64,000 bases of DNA from Chryseobacterium piperi (GCF_002285635.2 NZ_CP023049.2:124001-188000); one strand, 5' to 3'; counted from the stretch's first letter, positions 44,519 through 53,934 are shown. Made by a program: numbers and translations. Notes: generated from the sequence alone by a model not told the origin.

Positions 44519-45220
44519 ATGGATACAACGATTTGGGCACTATTGATCAGTGCAATTTCTATAAGTTTTATACATACGGCATCGGGACCGGATCATTATC
44601 TTCCGTTTATCGTGCTTTCAAAATCGAAAAAATGGAGTGGAATGAAAACGGCTGTTTTAACAATAATTTGTGGATTCGGTCATGTGATGAGCTCTTTAGT
44701 ACTAGGATTTATCGGCGTGTTTTTAGGATGGCAGCTGAACAGAATTTCATGGTTTCAGGATATCAGAGGTAACTTCTCCGGATGGGCTTTGCTGATTTTT
44801 GGAGGAGTTTATCTGGTGTATGGCTTAATACAGGCGGTAAGAAATAAGCCTCATAAGCATTTCGATGTTATGGGAGATGATGTGTATGTCTATGAGCATA
44901 ATCATACAGAGGTTGTGATGCCCCAAAAAAGGATTAAAGTAACCCCTCTTGTTCTTTTTATGATTTTTGTAATGGGACCTAGTGAGCCTTTGATTCCTCT
45001 TTTATTTTATTCGGGAGTGAAGCATTCGACTACGGAGATTATTGTGCTGGTTACTTCATTTACCATAACTACGGTGTTAACAATGCTGGGAATGGTGCTG
45101 TTGGGACGCTACGGATATTCAACGTTATTCAATACCGAAAAGCTGGAGCGTTATATGGGGGTAGTGAGCGGGGCCGTGGTTACAGTCTGTGGAATCGGAA
45201 TGGTATTCCTGGGATGGTAG
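44519..45220 (+). CDS. Nickel permease-like membrane protein (UreH2/NicO type)
   Basis: This 233-residue protein has about six hydrophobic helices. FIHTASGPDHYLPFIVLSKS contains the HX4-5DH-type signature used for Ni/Co recognition in NiCoT/RcnA-like permeases. ICGFGHVMSSLVLGFIGVFLG repeats a GHxxSS motif. A His-containing loop (KPHKHFDV, YEHNHTEVV) lies between the two halves. The location behind ureD and ahead of a urea transporter supports nickel import for urease. Confidence 0.8.
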   Translation: MDTTIWALLISAISISFIHTASGPDHYLPFIVLSKSKKWSGMKTAVLTIICGFGHVMSSLVLGFIGVFLGWQLNRISWFQDIRGNFSGWALLIFGGVYLVYGLIQAVRNKPHKHFDVMGDDVYVYEHNHTEVVMPQKRIKVTPLVLFMIFVMGPSEPLIPLLFYSGVKHSTTEIIVLVTSFTITTVLTMLGMVLLGRYGYSTLFNTEKLERYMGVVSGAVVTVCGIGMVFLGW

Positions 45221-45358
45221 GCGAGTTGCGAGTTTCGAGTTGTAGGATGTCGGAAATAATGTTGGTATTTAATAGAAATTGAACTACAAAAAACCGAACC
45301 TTATTAATTCTACCCTCTGTAACCACGTAACCACGTAACTCGTAACTCGAAACTCGCA
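45221..45358. repeat. Inverted repeat flanking the gap before the urea transporter
   Basis: TGCGAGTTTCGAGTT at 45227-45241 and its complement at 45344-45358 form 15-bp perfect arms about 100 bp apart. Both are embedded in CGAGTT-type simple words. Confidence 0.6.
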
Positions 45359-45421
45359 TCCCGCACCCAGAAATCCCGCGTCTCACCCTCTTCTAAAATC
45401 TAATTTCTAACTCAACTAACT

Positions 45422-46312
45422 ATGAACAAATTTTTTGAAAAACTTCCTTTTATAGATCATATTTTAAAAGGGATCGGACAGATTATGCTCCAGGAAAACA
45501 GATGGACGGGTCTCTTATTTCTGATTGGAATTTTTATGGGAAGCTGGCAGGGCGGAGTGGCTGTGCTATTATCTACCACAGCAGGAACACTAGCTGCTAT
45601 GAAATTGCGTTATACCCAATCGGAAATCAATGCCGGGTTATATGGTTTTAGTGCTGCTCTGGTAGGGGTTGCCTTATCTTTTGTATTTCAGACCACCTTA
45701 TTGATATGGATTCTGATTATTGTCGGTGGGGTATTGGCTACTGTGATCCAGCATTTTTTTATTCAGAAAAAGATTCCTGTATTTACGTTTCCTTTTATTA
45801 TAGTGACATGGATCTGCATTTATTGCCTGCATCATTATACTCAGATTCCACCTTCGGATATGATGAATGCTAAAATGGAGCCAGTAGATTATGACGACTT
45901 TCTTACATGTACCAATGGGTTTGGAGAAGTTATTTTTCAGGGAGGAATTCTTTCCGGAATTATTTTCTTCGTTGCTGTATTTATCAGCTCACCTGCTGCT
46001 GCCCTCTATGGTTTAGCCGGATCAGTGCTGGGAGCCTATCTCTCTCATATGCATGGAGAACCTATTGATAAAATTCATATGGGATTGTTCGGCTTCAATG
46101 CCGTGCTTTCTGCTATTGTTTTTTCAGGGTTCAAAAAAACAGATGGGATATGGGTACTGGTTGCGGTACTGGTTACAGTGGCAATCGACGATCTTTTAAT
46201 CGATCACAATGTGCTGAATGAAGTGGGTGGAGTATTGACATTTCCTTTTGTGGCAGGGACATGGATCACACTACTTGTTCAGAAACTTCTTATAAAAAAT
46301 AAAAATAATTAA
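45422..46312 (+). CDS. Urea transporter
   Basis: This UT-family channel has two homologous five-helix halves. The first contains NRWTGLLFLIGIFMGSWQGG and LYGFSAALVGVALSF; the second contains SSPAAALYGLAGSVLGAYLS and MGLFGFNAVLSAIVF. TFPFIIVTW and TFPFVAGTW are the paired selectivity-filter motifs. It is 296 residues, usual for bacterial UT. It passes urea across the inner membrane for the urease encoded upstream. It is 21 bp before the TonB receptor. Confidence 0.93.
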   Translation: MNKFFEKLPFIDHILKGIGQIMLQENRWTGLLFLIGIFMGSWQGGVAVLLSTTAGTLAAMKLRYTQSEINAGLYGFSAALVGVALSFVFQTTLLIWILIIVGGVLATVIQHFFIQKKIPVFTFPFIIVTWICIYCLHHYTQIPPSDMMNAKMEPVDYDDFLTCTNGFGEVIFQGGILSGIIFFVAVFISSPAAALYGLAGSVLGAYLSHMHGEPIDKIHMGLFGFNAVLSAIVFSGFKKTDGIWVLVAVLVTVAIDDLLIDHNVLNEVGGVLTFPFVAGTWITLLVQKLLIKNKNN

Positions 46313-46333
46313 TAAAAAATAGTTTAAATCAAA

Positions 46334-48586
46334 ATGAAAATTACAAAAGTAATGATCGTCTTTCTTGCTGTATGGATGAATGAAAAGGTTGCAGCGCAGG
46401 AGACAGAGACACAAAAACAATTGTTAATTAAAGACTTTGATGATAAATTTCCAATTTCAGATGCTTTGGTACAGTTTAATCACGGAAATGATCATGCGCA
46501 TTCCGGAACCGACGGGTCTGTAAAATTCAATATCGTTTCATATCCGGATACCTTGGTAATTAGCCATAAAGGATATGATGATGTGAAATGGGTGATGACT
46601 AATAATGACGACAAAAATAGAGTTGTTTTCCTTCAGCATAAGCCCTTTCAGATTTCAGAAGTAGCGATTAATCATAGTTCGTTTTTATCCGCTATAACGA
46701 AAGTGGATCTTAATAAATTTCCGGTTAATTCAGCGCAAGATCTTCTTCGTAAAGTACCGGGACTTTTTATTGCGCAGCATGCAGGTGGAGGGAAAGCAGA
46801 ACAGCTTTTTCTTAGAGGATTCGATTCAGATCATGGAACGGATGTGAGTGTGAATGTAGACGGAATGCCGGTGAATATTGTTTCCCATGCTCATGGGCAG
46901 GGATATTCGGATTTACATTTTGTGATTCCTGAAACGGTTAATAATATTGATTTTGGCAAAGGAGCGTATTATACCGATCGGGGAGATTTTAATACGGCCG
47001 GGTATGTGGATTTTAAAACTTATGACCGTTTGAACAACAGTATGATCAAGCTGGAAGGGGGTTCATTCAATACAAAAAGGATTTTAGGAATGTTCAATAT
47101 CCTTAATGATGCAGCCGGACGAAAGAGTGCTTACCTTGCAGCTGAATACAATTATACAGATGGGCCTTTTGATGTTAAACAAAATTTTAACAGGGTGAAT
47201 ATCTTTGGGAAATATAATCAATGGCTGACTGATAATGATTATTTCAATATTCAGTTTTCCACATTCAATTCTTCATGGAATGCTTCCGGACAAATTCCCG
47301 AGCGCGCCGTGAATGAAGGAATCATAGGACGTTGGGGGAGTATAGATCCTACCGAAGGAGGAAATACTTCAAGGACGAATCTGCAAATGAATTATAAACA
47401 TATCATTTCACCTTCCGAGCAAATAGATGCGATGGTATGGTATTCAAAATATGATTTTAATCTGTATTCTGATTTTACGTTTTATTTAAAAGACAAAGAC
47501 CATGGAGATGAGATTCAGCAGACAGATGGAAGGAATATCTACGGAACTGAAATAAAATATACCAAAAACTTTTCACTACCTAATGGAACATTAGATTGGG
47601 TTTCGGGAGTAGGGTTTAGAAATGATGATATCAATACGCTTCAGCTGAACCATGTATACCACCGGGATTTACTTTTGGATAAGTTATCGAATGTCAACGG
47701 TACAGAAACAAATCTGCATGCCTACACAGGATTGGTTTGGAAAACCGGAAAATGGACGATTAATCCGGGGTTACGGGTAGATCATTTTATTTTTAATATG
47801 CACAATCTGATGAATCCCGAGCAACTGCCTTCCGGACAGTCTTCAGAAGGAACAAGATTGAGCCCCAAGCTTAATTTCTCTTATGCGGTAAATGACAACA
47901 TGATGTGGTTTTTAAAAACGGGGATGGGATTCCATTCCAATGATATGAGGGTGGTGATTGAGCAACAGGGCGTAAAAACACTTCCTTATTCCGTAGGTGG
48001 AGATTTGGGCGTAAGATTGCATCCTTTTAAATCATTGATCATTACTCCAACCGTGTGGTATTTGTACCTACAGCAGGAATTTGTTTATGTGGGAGACGAT
48101 GCGGTTGTAGAGCCATCCGGAAAATCACAGCGTTTTGGGGCTGATTTAGGAATCCGGTTCCAGCCTTTAGAGAATTTCTATTTGAATGCAGATGTCAACT
48201 ATGCCTATGCGAGGTTTACAGAAGAAAAGAAAGGAGAAGATTATGTGCCTTTGGCTCCGGTTATTACCAGTACAGGTTCTGTGAACTGGGATTTTTTACA
48301 CGGTTTTTCATTAGGTATTCAATACCGTTATTTAGGGACAAGACCTGCGGTGGAGGATAACAGTATCAGAACAAAGGCTTATTTTGTTAATGATCTGATT
48401 CTTTCCTACAACCAGCCCAAATGGGGAGCGAATGTTCAGGTCAGCAATCTTTTCAATGTGAAATGGAATGAAGCACAGTTTGCCACAGAAACACAATTAA
48501 AAAATGAGCAGGAACCAGTCACTGATCTTACCTATACTCCAGGAAGTCCTTTTGGGATGAGAGTAGGAGTGTATTATAAGTTTTGA
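46334..48586 (+). CDS. TonB-dependent outer-membrane receptor of the urease locus
   Basis: This 750-residue receptor has a signal peptide and a carboxypeptidase-D-like beta domain (LLIKDFDDKFPISDALVQFN...DTLVISHKGYDDV). The plug has NSAQDLLRKVPGLFIAQHAGGGKAEQLFLRGFDSDHGTDVSVNVDG in parts. The 22-strand barrel ends LFNVKWNEAQFATETQ...PGSPFGMRVGVYYKF. His-rich NHGNDHAHSG and VSHAHGQGYSDLHF lie on the plug. Linked to a nickel permease and urease, it probably imports nickel or a nickel chelate; this is inferred from context. Confidence 0.88.
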   Translation: MKITKVMIVFLAVWMNEKVAAQETETQKQLLIKDFDDKFPISDALVQFNHGNDHAHSGTDGSVKFNIVSYPDTLVISHKGYDDVKWVMTNNDDKNRVVFLQHKPFQISEVAINHSSFLSAITKVDLNKFPVNSAQDLLRKVPGLFIAQHAGGGKAEQLFLRGFDSDHGTDVSVNVDGMPVNIVSHAHGQGYSDLHFVIPETVNNIDFGKGAYYTDRGDFNTAGYVDFKTYDRLNNSMIKLEGGSFNTKRILGMFNILNDAAGRKSAYLAAEYNYTDGPFDVKQNFNRVNIFGKYNQWLTDNDYFNIQFSTFNSSWNASGQIPERAVNEGIIGRWGSIDPTEGGNTSRTNLQMNYKHIISPSEQIDAMVWYSKYDFNLYSDFTFYLKDKDHGDEIQQTDGRNIYGTEIKYTKNFSLPNGTLDWVSGVGFRNDDINTLQLNHVYHRDLLLDKLSNVNGTETNLHAYTGLVWKTGKWTINPGLRVDHFIFNMHNLMNPEQLPSGQSSEGTRLSPKLNFSYAVNDNMMWFLKTGMGFHSNDMRVVIEQQGVKTLPYSVGGDLGVRLHPFKSLIITPTVWYLYLQQEFVYVGDDAVVEPSGKSQRFGADLGIRFQPLENFYLNADVNYAYARFTEEKKGEDYVPLAPVITSTGSVNWDFLHGFSLGIQYRYLGTRPAVEDNSIRTKAYFVNDLILSYNQPKWGANVQVSNLFNVKWNEAQFATETQLKNEQEPVTDLTYTPGSPFGMRVGVYYKF

Positions 48587-48842
48587 TGAGGATTGAGTTT
48601 GAGGGTTTGAGAGTATTAGAGTATTAGAGTTGCGGAAATGATTTGCTTTAATGGCTAGAGTTTCAGTCGACAGATTGCTACATTGTTATATTGTTATATT
48701 GTTATATTGTTACACTGTTACATTAATAAATACACATTCTCAGGTCGATGTATTGCTACACTGTTACATTACTAAATTGTTACATTATTAAAGAGCTACA
48801 TCATCAATTTTGTTTAATTTTAATTAATATATAAGTAAGGAT
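48587..48842. other. Simple-sequence spacer after the TonB receptor
   Basis: No gene is seen. It contains GTATTAGAGTATTAGAGTTG, the 8-bp tandem array at 48683-48722 and further TTGCTACACTGTTACATT words. No terminator was found. Confidence 0.5.
48683..48722. repeat. 8-bp tandem repeat, five units
   Basis: TTGTTATA x3, then TTGTTACA and CTGTTACA, continuous. Related words TTGCTACA and CTGTTACA recur at about 48753-48768. Confidence 0.8.
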
Positions 48843-49733
48843 ATGGAGGTATTATCCAATTTTCAGTATAAAAAACTTTTTCTCCCTAATATTACCGAGA
48901 AAATATTGGCTAATAATGCGGATGTACAGCTTTACCGGCTTGAGAATTATCTTAAAGGGATTCTGATGCCGGTAATTCCATACCGGACGACATTTAATTT
49001 TATCATCTTTATTACCAATGGCCATATCAAGCAATATCTGGAAAATAAAGAATACCAGGCAGAAAAAGGTGGGGTGATTTTTATTAAACAGGGGACGATT
49101 ACTGCAACTATAGAACTGTCTGATGATGCAGAAGGTTTTTTCCTGGCCTATGAAAATAATATATTATCGGAACAGGAGCTGCCGAAGCATAAAACCAGTA
49201 TTTTTTTTATGACGCCTTTTCTGAAGCTGGATAGCCTTACCTATGGAACCATTATTCAGCTTCTTCCGATTATGGAACAGGAACTCTGGCTGAATAATTT
49301 CAATGTCAATGAAGTTGTGATTACAATGCTTCATCTTATTCTGGTGAAAATGCTGAATACGGACCTGGAAAGTCATCACAGGCTGGCAACCCGGTCTATG
49401 GAAATTTCATTGCAGTTTCGGGATCTTTTGTTTAAATACCATGTAAAAGAGAAAAGAGTGGCTTTCTATGCCGATAAGTTATCGGTAACGGAAAACTACC
49501 TTAATAAATGTGTGAAAAATGTCACCCAGAAATCCCCTAAACAATGGATCAATGAGATAGATATCAATTATAGTAAAGCCCTTCTTCATTCAAGTAAGGA
49601 TATTGCAGAGATAGCCTATGAACTTAATTTCCATACGGCTTCTCATTTTACCCAACTGTTTAAAAAAATAACGGGAATTACCCCGAAAGAATATCGGATT
49701 CAGTTCTTACCTCATAAGATAGTGGAACATTAA
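48843..49733 (+). CDS. AraC family regulator beside the urease locus
   Basis: The N-terminal half is a cupin-like domain (YQAEKGGVIFIKQGTITATI). The C-terminal HTH pair is VAFYADKLSVTENYLNKCVKNVTQKSPKQWI and IAEIAYELNFHTASHFTQLFKKITGITPKEYR. It is 296 residues. It follows the TonB receptor on the same strand across simple-sequence spacer and may regulate urease or nickel uptake; the effector is unknown. Confidence 0.92.
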   Translation: MEVLSNFQYKKLFLPNITEKILANNADVQLYRLENYLKGILMPVIPYRTTFNFIIFITNGHIKQYLENKEYQAEKGGVIFIKQGTITATIELSDDAEGFFLAYENNILSEQELPKHKTSIFFMTPFLKLDSLTYGTIIQLLPIMEQELWLNNFNVNEVVITMLHLILVKMLNTDLESHHRLATRSMEISLQFRDLLFKYHVKEKRVAFYADKLSVTENYLNKCVKNVTQKSPKQWINEIDINYSKALLHSSKDIAEIAYELNFHTASHFTQLFKKITGITPKEYRIQFLPHKIVEH

Positions 49734-49743
49734 TCCTTACGGT

Positions 49744-50847
49744 TTACATCTTTTCATTTTCAAGGATCTTTAACACCAGTTTTTCTTCATGGGTTAAATC
49801 TGCTGTGCCATCATTCACTTCAATATCATCGAGTTCGTCAAGATATTTTTTGATGGTATTGTTTTCATATAAATTGATCACCAGAGGGTGTACGTAATAC
49901 TTTTTGCAGACGGTACTCGTATTACCCAGATGTGAGGCAACAATTTCCAGGGCTTCTTTTACTTTCTTTTTATATTCGGTATTGCTTTCCGCATATCCTA
50001 TTTCCTTAAAAGCAATCAGAGCACTCACCGTACCGGACCAGGTTCTGAAATCCTTAGCACTAAAATCCTCACCGCTGATCTCTTTAATATAGTCATTCAC
50101 CATTCCGGAATCAATAGAATGTCGGTTTCCTTCATCGTCATAATATTGAAACAATTCTTTTCCGGGAATCTCTTTGCATTTCTGTACAAGCCTTGCCAAC
50201 TTTTTGCTTTTAAGATCTACGTTGTGCATGATGCCCTTTTTTCCTTTAAATGAGAATGTCATTTTCTGACCGTTGATTTTGACATGTTTATCTTTTAAAG
50301 TAGTCAGTCCAAAAGAACCGTACAGCTTTTCGTATGCATTATTGCCGATACGAATATTGGTTCGTTGCATTAAGCTGACGATTAAGGCAAGGATTTTTCG
50401 TTTTTCAAAATTCCTTAAGGCCAGGTCTTTTTCTACATGCAGGCGTATCTCAGGTAAAGCGTAGCCGAACTGAAGCATACGGTAAAATTTTGTATGATTT
50501 CTTAAAGCACTCCAGAGTGTATGGTATTTATACTGTTTTCTTTTCTTGACATCAAATCCGGTGGCCTGGAGATGGCCATTGTCTAGTGCACAAATCCATA
50601 CATTTTCCCATGCCGGAGGAATAACCAGCTTATTGATTCTGGTAATCTCATTTTTGTCTTTGATTTTTTCTCCGTCTTTAAAGTAAGCGTACTTTTTTCC
50701 CTTTCTTTTCCGAATAATTCCGGCGGTTTCCGCGTCAGAAGTGTAAATAAGATTTACAGCCTTTGCGGAAGCCACCGGATCTTTCATGATCTTGACAATC
50801 TTAGATGGTTTAAGGTGGGAGATCAGTTCCAAATTGTCATTATCCAT
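49744..50847 (-). CDS. DNA topoisomerase IB
   Basis: This 367-residue bacterial/poxvirus-type TopIB relaxes supercoils through a 3'-phosphotyrosine. YAYFKDGEKIKDKNEITRINKLVIPPAWENVWIC is the N-terminal clamp. HVKINGQKMTFSFKGKKGI and FSAKDFRTWSGTVSALIAF carry the catalytic Lys/Arg, with the nucleophile Tyr in NTSTVCKKYYVHPLV. The frame is complete. It is convergent with the AraC gene (10 bp) and co-directional with a small lipoprotein gene. Confidence 0.94.
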   Translation of the reverse strand: MDNDNLELISHLKPSKIVKIMKDPVASAKAVNLIYTSDAETAGIIRKRKGKKYAYFKDGEKIKDKNEITRINKLVIPPAWENVWICALDNGHLQATGFDVKKRKQYKYHTLWSALRNHTKFYRMLQFGYALPEIRLHVEKDLALRNFEKRKILALIVSLMQRTNIRIGNNAYEKLYGSFGLTTLKDKHVKINGQKMTFSFKGKKGIMHNVDLKSKKLARLVQKCKEIPGKELFQYYDDEGNRHSIDSGMVNDYIKEISGEDFSAKDFRTWSGTVSALIAFKEIGYAESNTEYKKKVKEALEIVASHLGNTSTVCKKYYVHPLVINLYENNTIKKYLDELDDIEVNDGTADLTHEEKLVLKILENEKM

Positions 50848-50859
50848 GGCATAAAATGG

Positions 50860-51027
50860 TTACGAGTTTTTACCCTTCGAAAAAATTAATAATAGGATAA
50901 CGACAATGGCTACTACTACAAGGATTCCCCACCACATTCCAGCTTTGAAGATGGTCTCTACTGCTTCACAACTTGTTAATGATAATAAACTAAATATAGC
51001 AATACTGTATAAGGGTAATTTTTTCAT
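50860..51027 (-). CDS. Small lipoprotein with one membrane segment
   Basis: MKKLPLYSIAIFSLLSLTSC is a lipoprotein signal with lipobox LTSC. After EAVETIFKAGMWWG, one hydrophobic helix (ILVVVAIVVILLLIF) ends SKGKNS. It is 55 residues. This architecture, a lipid anchor plus a single C-terminal helix, recurs in Bacteroidota, sometimes misnamed phosphatidate cytidylyltransferase. It lies between DUF6526 and topoisomerase genes on the same strand, with 12-bp and 25-bp gaps. Role unknown, possibly envelope stress. Confidence 0.75.
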   Translation of the reverse strand: MKKLPLYSIAIFSLLSLTSCEAVETIFKAGMWWGILVVVAIVVILLLIFSKGKNS

Positions 51028-51052
51028 ATGATTTTATTTTTCGGTGTTTAGT

Positions 51053-51490
51053 TTAAATTCTGTGGTGATCCGGATTCCAGTTTTTAATGGATCTTTTGAT
51101 CTGATCCCCGGAAATATTTTCATTTAATGCTTGATACAAAAGTTCTTTAAACTCATCATCATAAGCAAACCTTAGTGCTGCCATCTGATCAAAGCTCAGC
51201 TTTTCACAAACTTCATCAGACCGTTTATTGAATATCTCAAAATACCGTTGCCTGAATTCCAGTCTGACGATACGGTTCTGATTTCCCAATGCATAATGCT
51301 GCCTTACCATAATGGCTAAATACAAGATTAGAAAAATAACAATTGAAAATAATATCCAAGTTAATTGGTTGGCAGGATCACTCCAGATTTTATAAATCCC
51401 CATGATCTCTAATATGAGTAACAAAGGAAGAAAAATGAAATGATGCGGCGGATAAAACTTCCGGTGATTTTTATAATTCTGTATTCCCAT
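51053..51490 (-). CDS. DUF6526 family membrane protein
   Basis: I start at MGIQNYKNHRKFYPPHHFIF (51490); a start four codons upstream is possible. KNHxxFxPxHHF is the family hallmark. Two membrane helices follow (FLPLLLILEIMGIY and ILFSIVIFLILYLAIM), then a cytoplasmic helical domain (VRLEFRQRYFEIFNKRSDEV...LLYQALNENISGDQIKRSI). It is 145 residues. Function is unknown. It is first of a probable three-gene unit with the small lipoprotein and topoisomerase IB. Confidence 0.75.
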   Translation of the reverse strand: MGIQNYKNHRKFYPPHHFIFLPLLLILEIMGIYKIWSDPANQLTWILFSIVIFLILYLAIMVRQHYALGNQNRIVRLEFRQRYFEIFNKRSDEVCEKLSFDQMAALRFAYDDEFKELLYQALNENISGDQIKRSIKNWNPDHHRI

Positions 51491-51852
51491 GGAATATAGC
51501 ATAGCAATAATCTTTCCAAAACTGAATATTTTTAATAATAATTTACTTTTTAATGTTTAAAAAGTATTTGTTTTGTGATAATTGATGTATTTTTTATTTT
51601 ATTGATAAATGTTCGATGTTCTTGATTTTGAATCTTATATAATGAATCCTAAAGCCAGGAAATGGAAAAAAATTCAAAAGACTTTGAAAAGACGTTTTCC
51701 TTTCCAAGGGCCTATGATATGAGAATAAAAATCATCCTGTTTTTGCTATGGATTTAAAAAGAAAAAAATACTATAAATTCTGGAAAAATCAGTGGATAAT
51801 TTGAATTCTAAACCTCAATTTTTTTGTAACTTCGGGTTTTAAAAATTGAAAA
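51491..51852. other. Divergent intergenic region, DUF6526 / aminopeptidase P
   Basis: It is AT-rich. A 26-codon basic ORF from 51641 (MNPKARKWKKIQKTLKRRF) is too short to support. TAACTTCG near 51830 could be a weak -7 box for the peptidase. Confidence 0.35.
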
Positions 51853-53622
51853 ATGACTTCAAAGGAAAAAGTAGCTGCGCTTCGTGAAGAAATGCAGAAA
51901 AATAATGTTGATGCATTTATAGTATATTCTGCAGATCCGCATATGAGTGAATATTTACCTGAAGAATGGCAGGAGAGAGCCTGGCTTTCAGGTTTTTTAG
52001 GCTCGGCTGGTTTTGTGGTCATCACTAAGGATAAAGCCGGACTTTGGACCGACGGACGATACTTTACACAGGCAGCACTTGAACTGGAAGGTTCGGGAAT
52101 CGATCTTTTTAAAGATGGAATGGAGGGAACTCCTCATTATATCGACTGGATCATTTCAGAAATTCCTTCTAATGGAAAAGTGGCGGTTAATGCTTTGGCC
52201 ACATCCCATACCAACTGGGAGCTGCTTTCTCAAAAATTAGATCATAAAAATATCACATTGGCGGATGCTCCTTTACTGAAAGAAGTTTGGAAGGATAGAG
52301 GAACCCCATCAAAAAATCCGATATATATTCAGCCTGTAGAAAGAGCAGGGAAATCTGTAACCGATAAGCTGTCTGCAATCCGCCAGAAAATGGAGGGACA
52401 GGAAGTAACGGTTCATATCATCTCAAGTCTTGATGATGTAGCATGGACGCTTAACCTTAGGGGAAGTGATGTGCAAAGTAATCCTGTATTTTTAGGATAC
52501 ATCATCATCACTAAAAATGACGCGATTTTGTTTACCGATCTTGAAAAATTAGAAGTTGAAGCAAGAAAACAGCTGGATGATTCTTTTGTAAAAATGATGC
52601 CTTATGAAGAGTTTTATAATCATTTAAAAACGATCAAAAATGAAAGCGTTTTAATCTCTTCAAACAGTAACCAGTCTATTTTTGAAACACTGAAGACGGA
52701 TAACCAGTTTGTAAAAGCTCCGGTTCCGGGAAACCTTATGAAAGCTCAGAAAAATGAAACTGAACTGGAAGGCTTCAGAAAAGTAATGGTAAGAGATGGA
52801 GTGGCTATGGTGAAATTCCTGTATTGGCTTACTCATAATGCCGGAAAAGAAGCCATGACAGAATATTCTATTGGTGAAAAACTATTAGGATTCCGTAAAG
52901 AAGGAGAAAACTTTGTAGGAGAAAGCTTTGGAAGCATTGTTGGTTACAAAGATAATGGTGCGATTATGCATTACTCGGCTAAAAGCGAAGGAAGTAAAGA
53001 AGTGACGAATGATGCGAGCATCCTTGTCGATTCAGGAGGTCAGTATCTGGAAGGAACTACCGATATCACCAGAACATTTGCTTTAGGAAATGTTTCTGAA
53101 GACTTTAAACGAAACTCTACATTGGTATTACAGGGATTGATCCGCTTATCTATGGTGAAGTTTCCGAAAGGGACAAAAGGAACCCATTTAGATGCTATTG
53201 CAAGGCTTCCTTTATGGATGGAAGGTAAAGATTTCAATCACGGTACAGGACATGGAGTAGGGAGCTTTATGAACGTACATGAGGGTCCTCAGAATATCAG
53301 GAAAGATTTGAACCCACAAGACCTTCTTCCTGGAATGGTTTGTTCAAACGAACCCGGATATTACCTGGAGGGAGAATATGGCATCCGTCATGAAAACTTA
53401 ATTGCAGTAAAAGAAGCAGAAAAAACAGGATCAGGAGTATTTTACGACTTTGAAACGTTAACGTTCTGTCCGTTCTTTAAAGATACTATCGTAAAAGAAA
53501 TCCTTTCTGAAAAAGAAATAGCCTGGCTAAACCAGTATCACAAAACTTGTGAGGAAAAACTTTCACCTTATCTTGAAGGTGATGTTAAAGAATGGTTCTT
53601 ACAACTGGTAAGTCCACTTTAA
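51853..53622 (+). CDS. pepP: Aminopeptidase P family metallopeptidase (Xaa-Pro aminopeptidase)
   Basis: This 589-residue M24B enzyme removes N-terminal residues before proline. It has two N-terminal creatinase-like domains (VDAFIVYSADPHMSEYLPEEW; LNLRGSDVQSNP) and a catalytic pita-bread domain. Dinuclear metal ligands are visible: the two Asp of LVDSGGQYLEGTTDITRTF, His in GTGHGVGSFMNVHEGP, Glu in NEPGYYLEGEYGIR and the late Glu region NLIAVKEAE. Long three-domain forms like this are usual in Bacteroidota and eukaryotes. A terminator follows. Confidence 0.94.
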   Translation: MTSKEKVAALREEMQKNNVDAFIVYSADPHMSEYLPEEWQERAWLSGFLGSAGFVVITKDKAGLWTDGRYFTQAALELEGSGIDLFKDGMEGTPHYIDWIISEIPSNGKVAVNALATSHTNWELLSQKLDHKNITLADAPLLKEVWKDRGTPSKNPIYIQPVERAGKSVTDKLSAIRQKMEGQEVTVHIISSLDDVAWTLNLRGSDVQSNPVFLGYIIITKNDAILFTDLEKLEVEARKQLDDSFVKMMPYEEFYNHLKTIKNESVLISSNSNQSIFETLKTDNQFVKAPVPGNLMKAQKNETELEGFRKVMVRDGVAMVKFLYWLTHNAGKEAMTEYSIGEKLLGFRKEGENFVGESFGSIVGYKDNGAIMHYSAKSEGSKEVTNDASILVDSGGQYLEGTTDITRTFALGNVSEDFKRNSTLVLQGLIRLSMVKFPKGTKGTHLDAIARLPLWMEGKDFNHGTGHGVGSFMNVHEGPQNIRKDLNPQDLLPGMVCSNEPGYYLEGEYGIRHENLIAVKEAEKTGSGVFYDFETLTFCPFFKDTIVKEILSEKEIAWLNQYHKTCEEKLSPYLEGDVKEWFLQLVSPL

Positions 53623-53640
53623 GAATTGTTAGATCAATTT

Positions 53641-53675
53641 AAAAGCTCTGTAGATATTTCTTACAGGGCTTTTTA
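53641..53675 (+). terminator. Terminator after aminopeptidase P
   Basis: AAAAGCTCTGTA pairs with TACAGGGCTTTT (one G-U) around a 9-nt loop, followed by T-rich sequence. Confidence 0.8.
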
Positions 53676-53785
53676 TTTTGTTAATGTAACAATGTATTTT
53701 GGTAAGGTACTTTTAAATTGGGCAACCGTGTTTTTACGGATATATTTCTAGGGATTTCCCTGAAGGTTGTGTCTATACGGTAGAC

Positions 53786-53805
53786 TACATTTGTATCAAT
53801 ACAAA
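53786..53805. promoter_or_regulatory. Orphan promoter-like element with palindrome
   Basis: TACATTTG (a -7 match on +) overlaps TTTGTAT-CA-ATACAAA, a perfect palindrome. No gene starts downstream for 900 bp. Confidence 0.35.
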
Positions 53806-53934
53806 CAAGCACCTTTTCATATCTTACATATATATTTTTTAAAGCAAGAACAGTTAGAATCATCTCAGGAATGGGATGATTTTGTTTTTTTTTTTGAATA
53901 AATACTTTGTTAATCTCAAAGACGGACTTTTGAA

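Noticed and set aside
51641..51721. 26-codon basic peptide MNPKARKWKKIQKTLKRRF...
   Set aside because: Too short, no coupled gene or promoter, and AT-rich context; cannot be supported.
53681..53863. 60-codon minus-strand ORF after aminopeptidase P
   Set aside because: No coding character, no homologous motif, and it overlaps a terminator edge and a promoter-like palindrome; probably chance.
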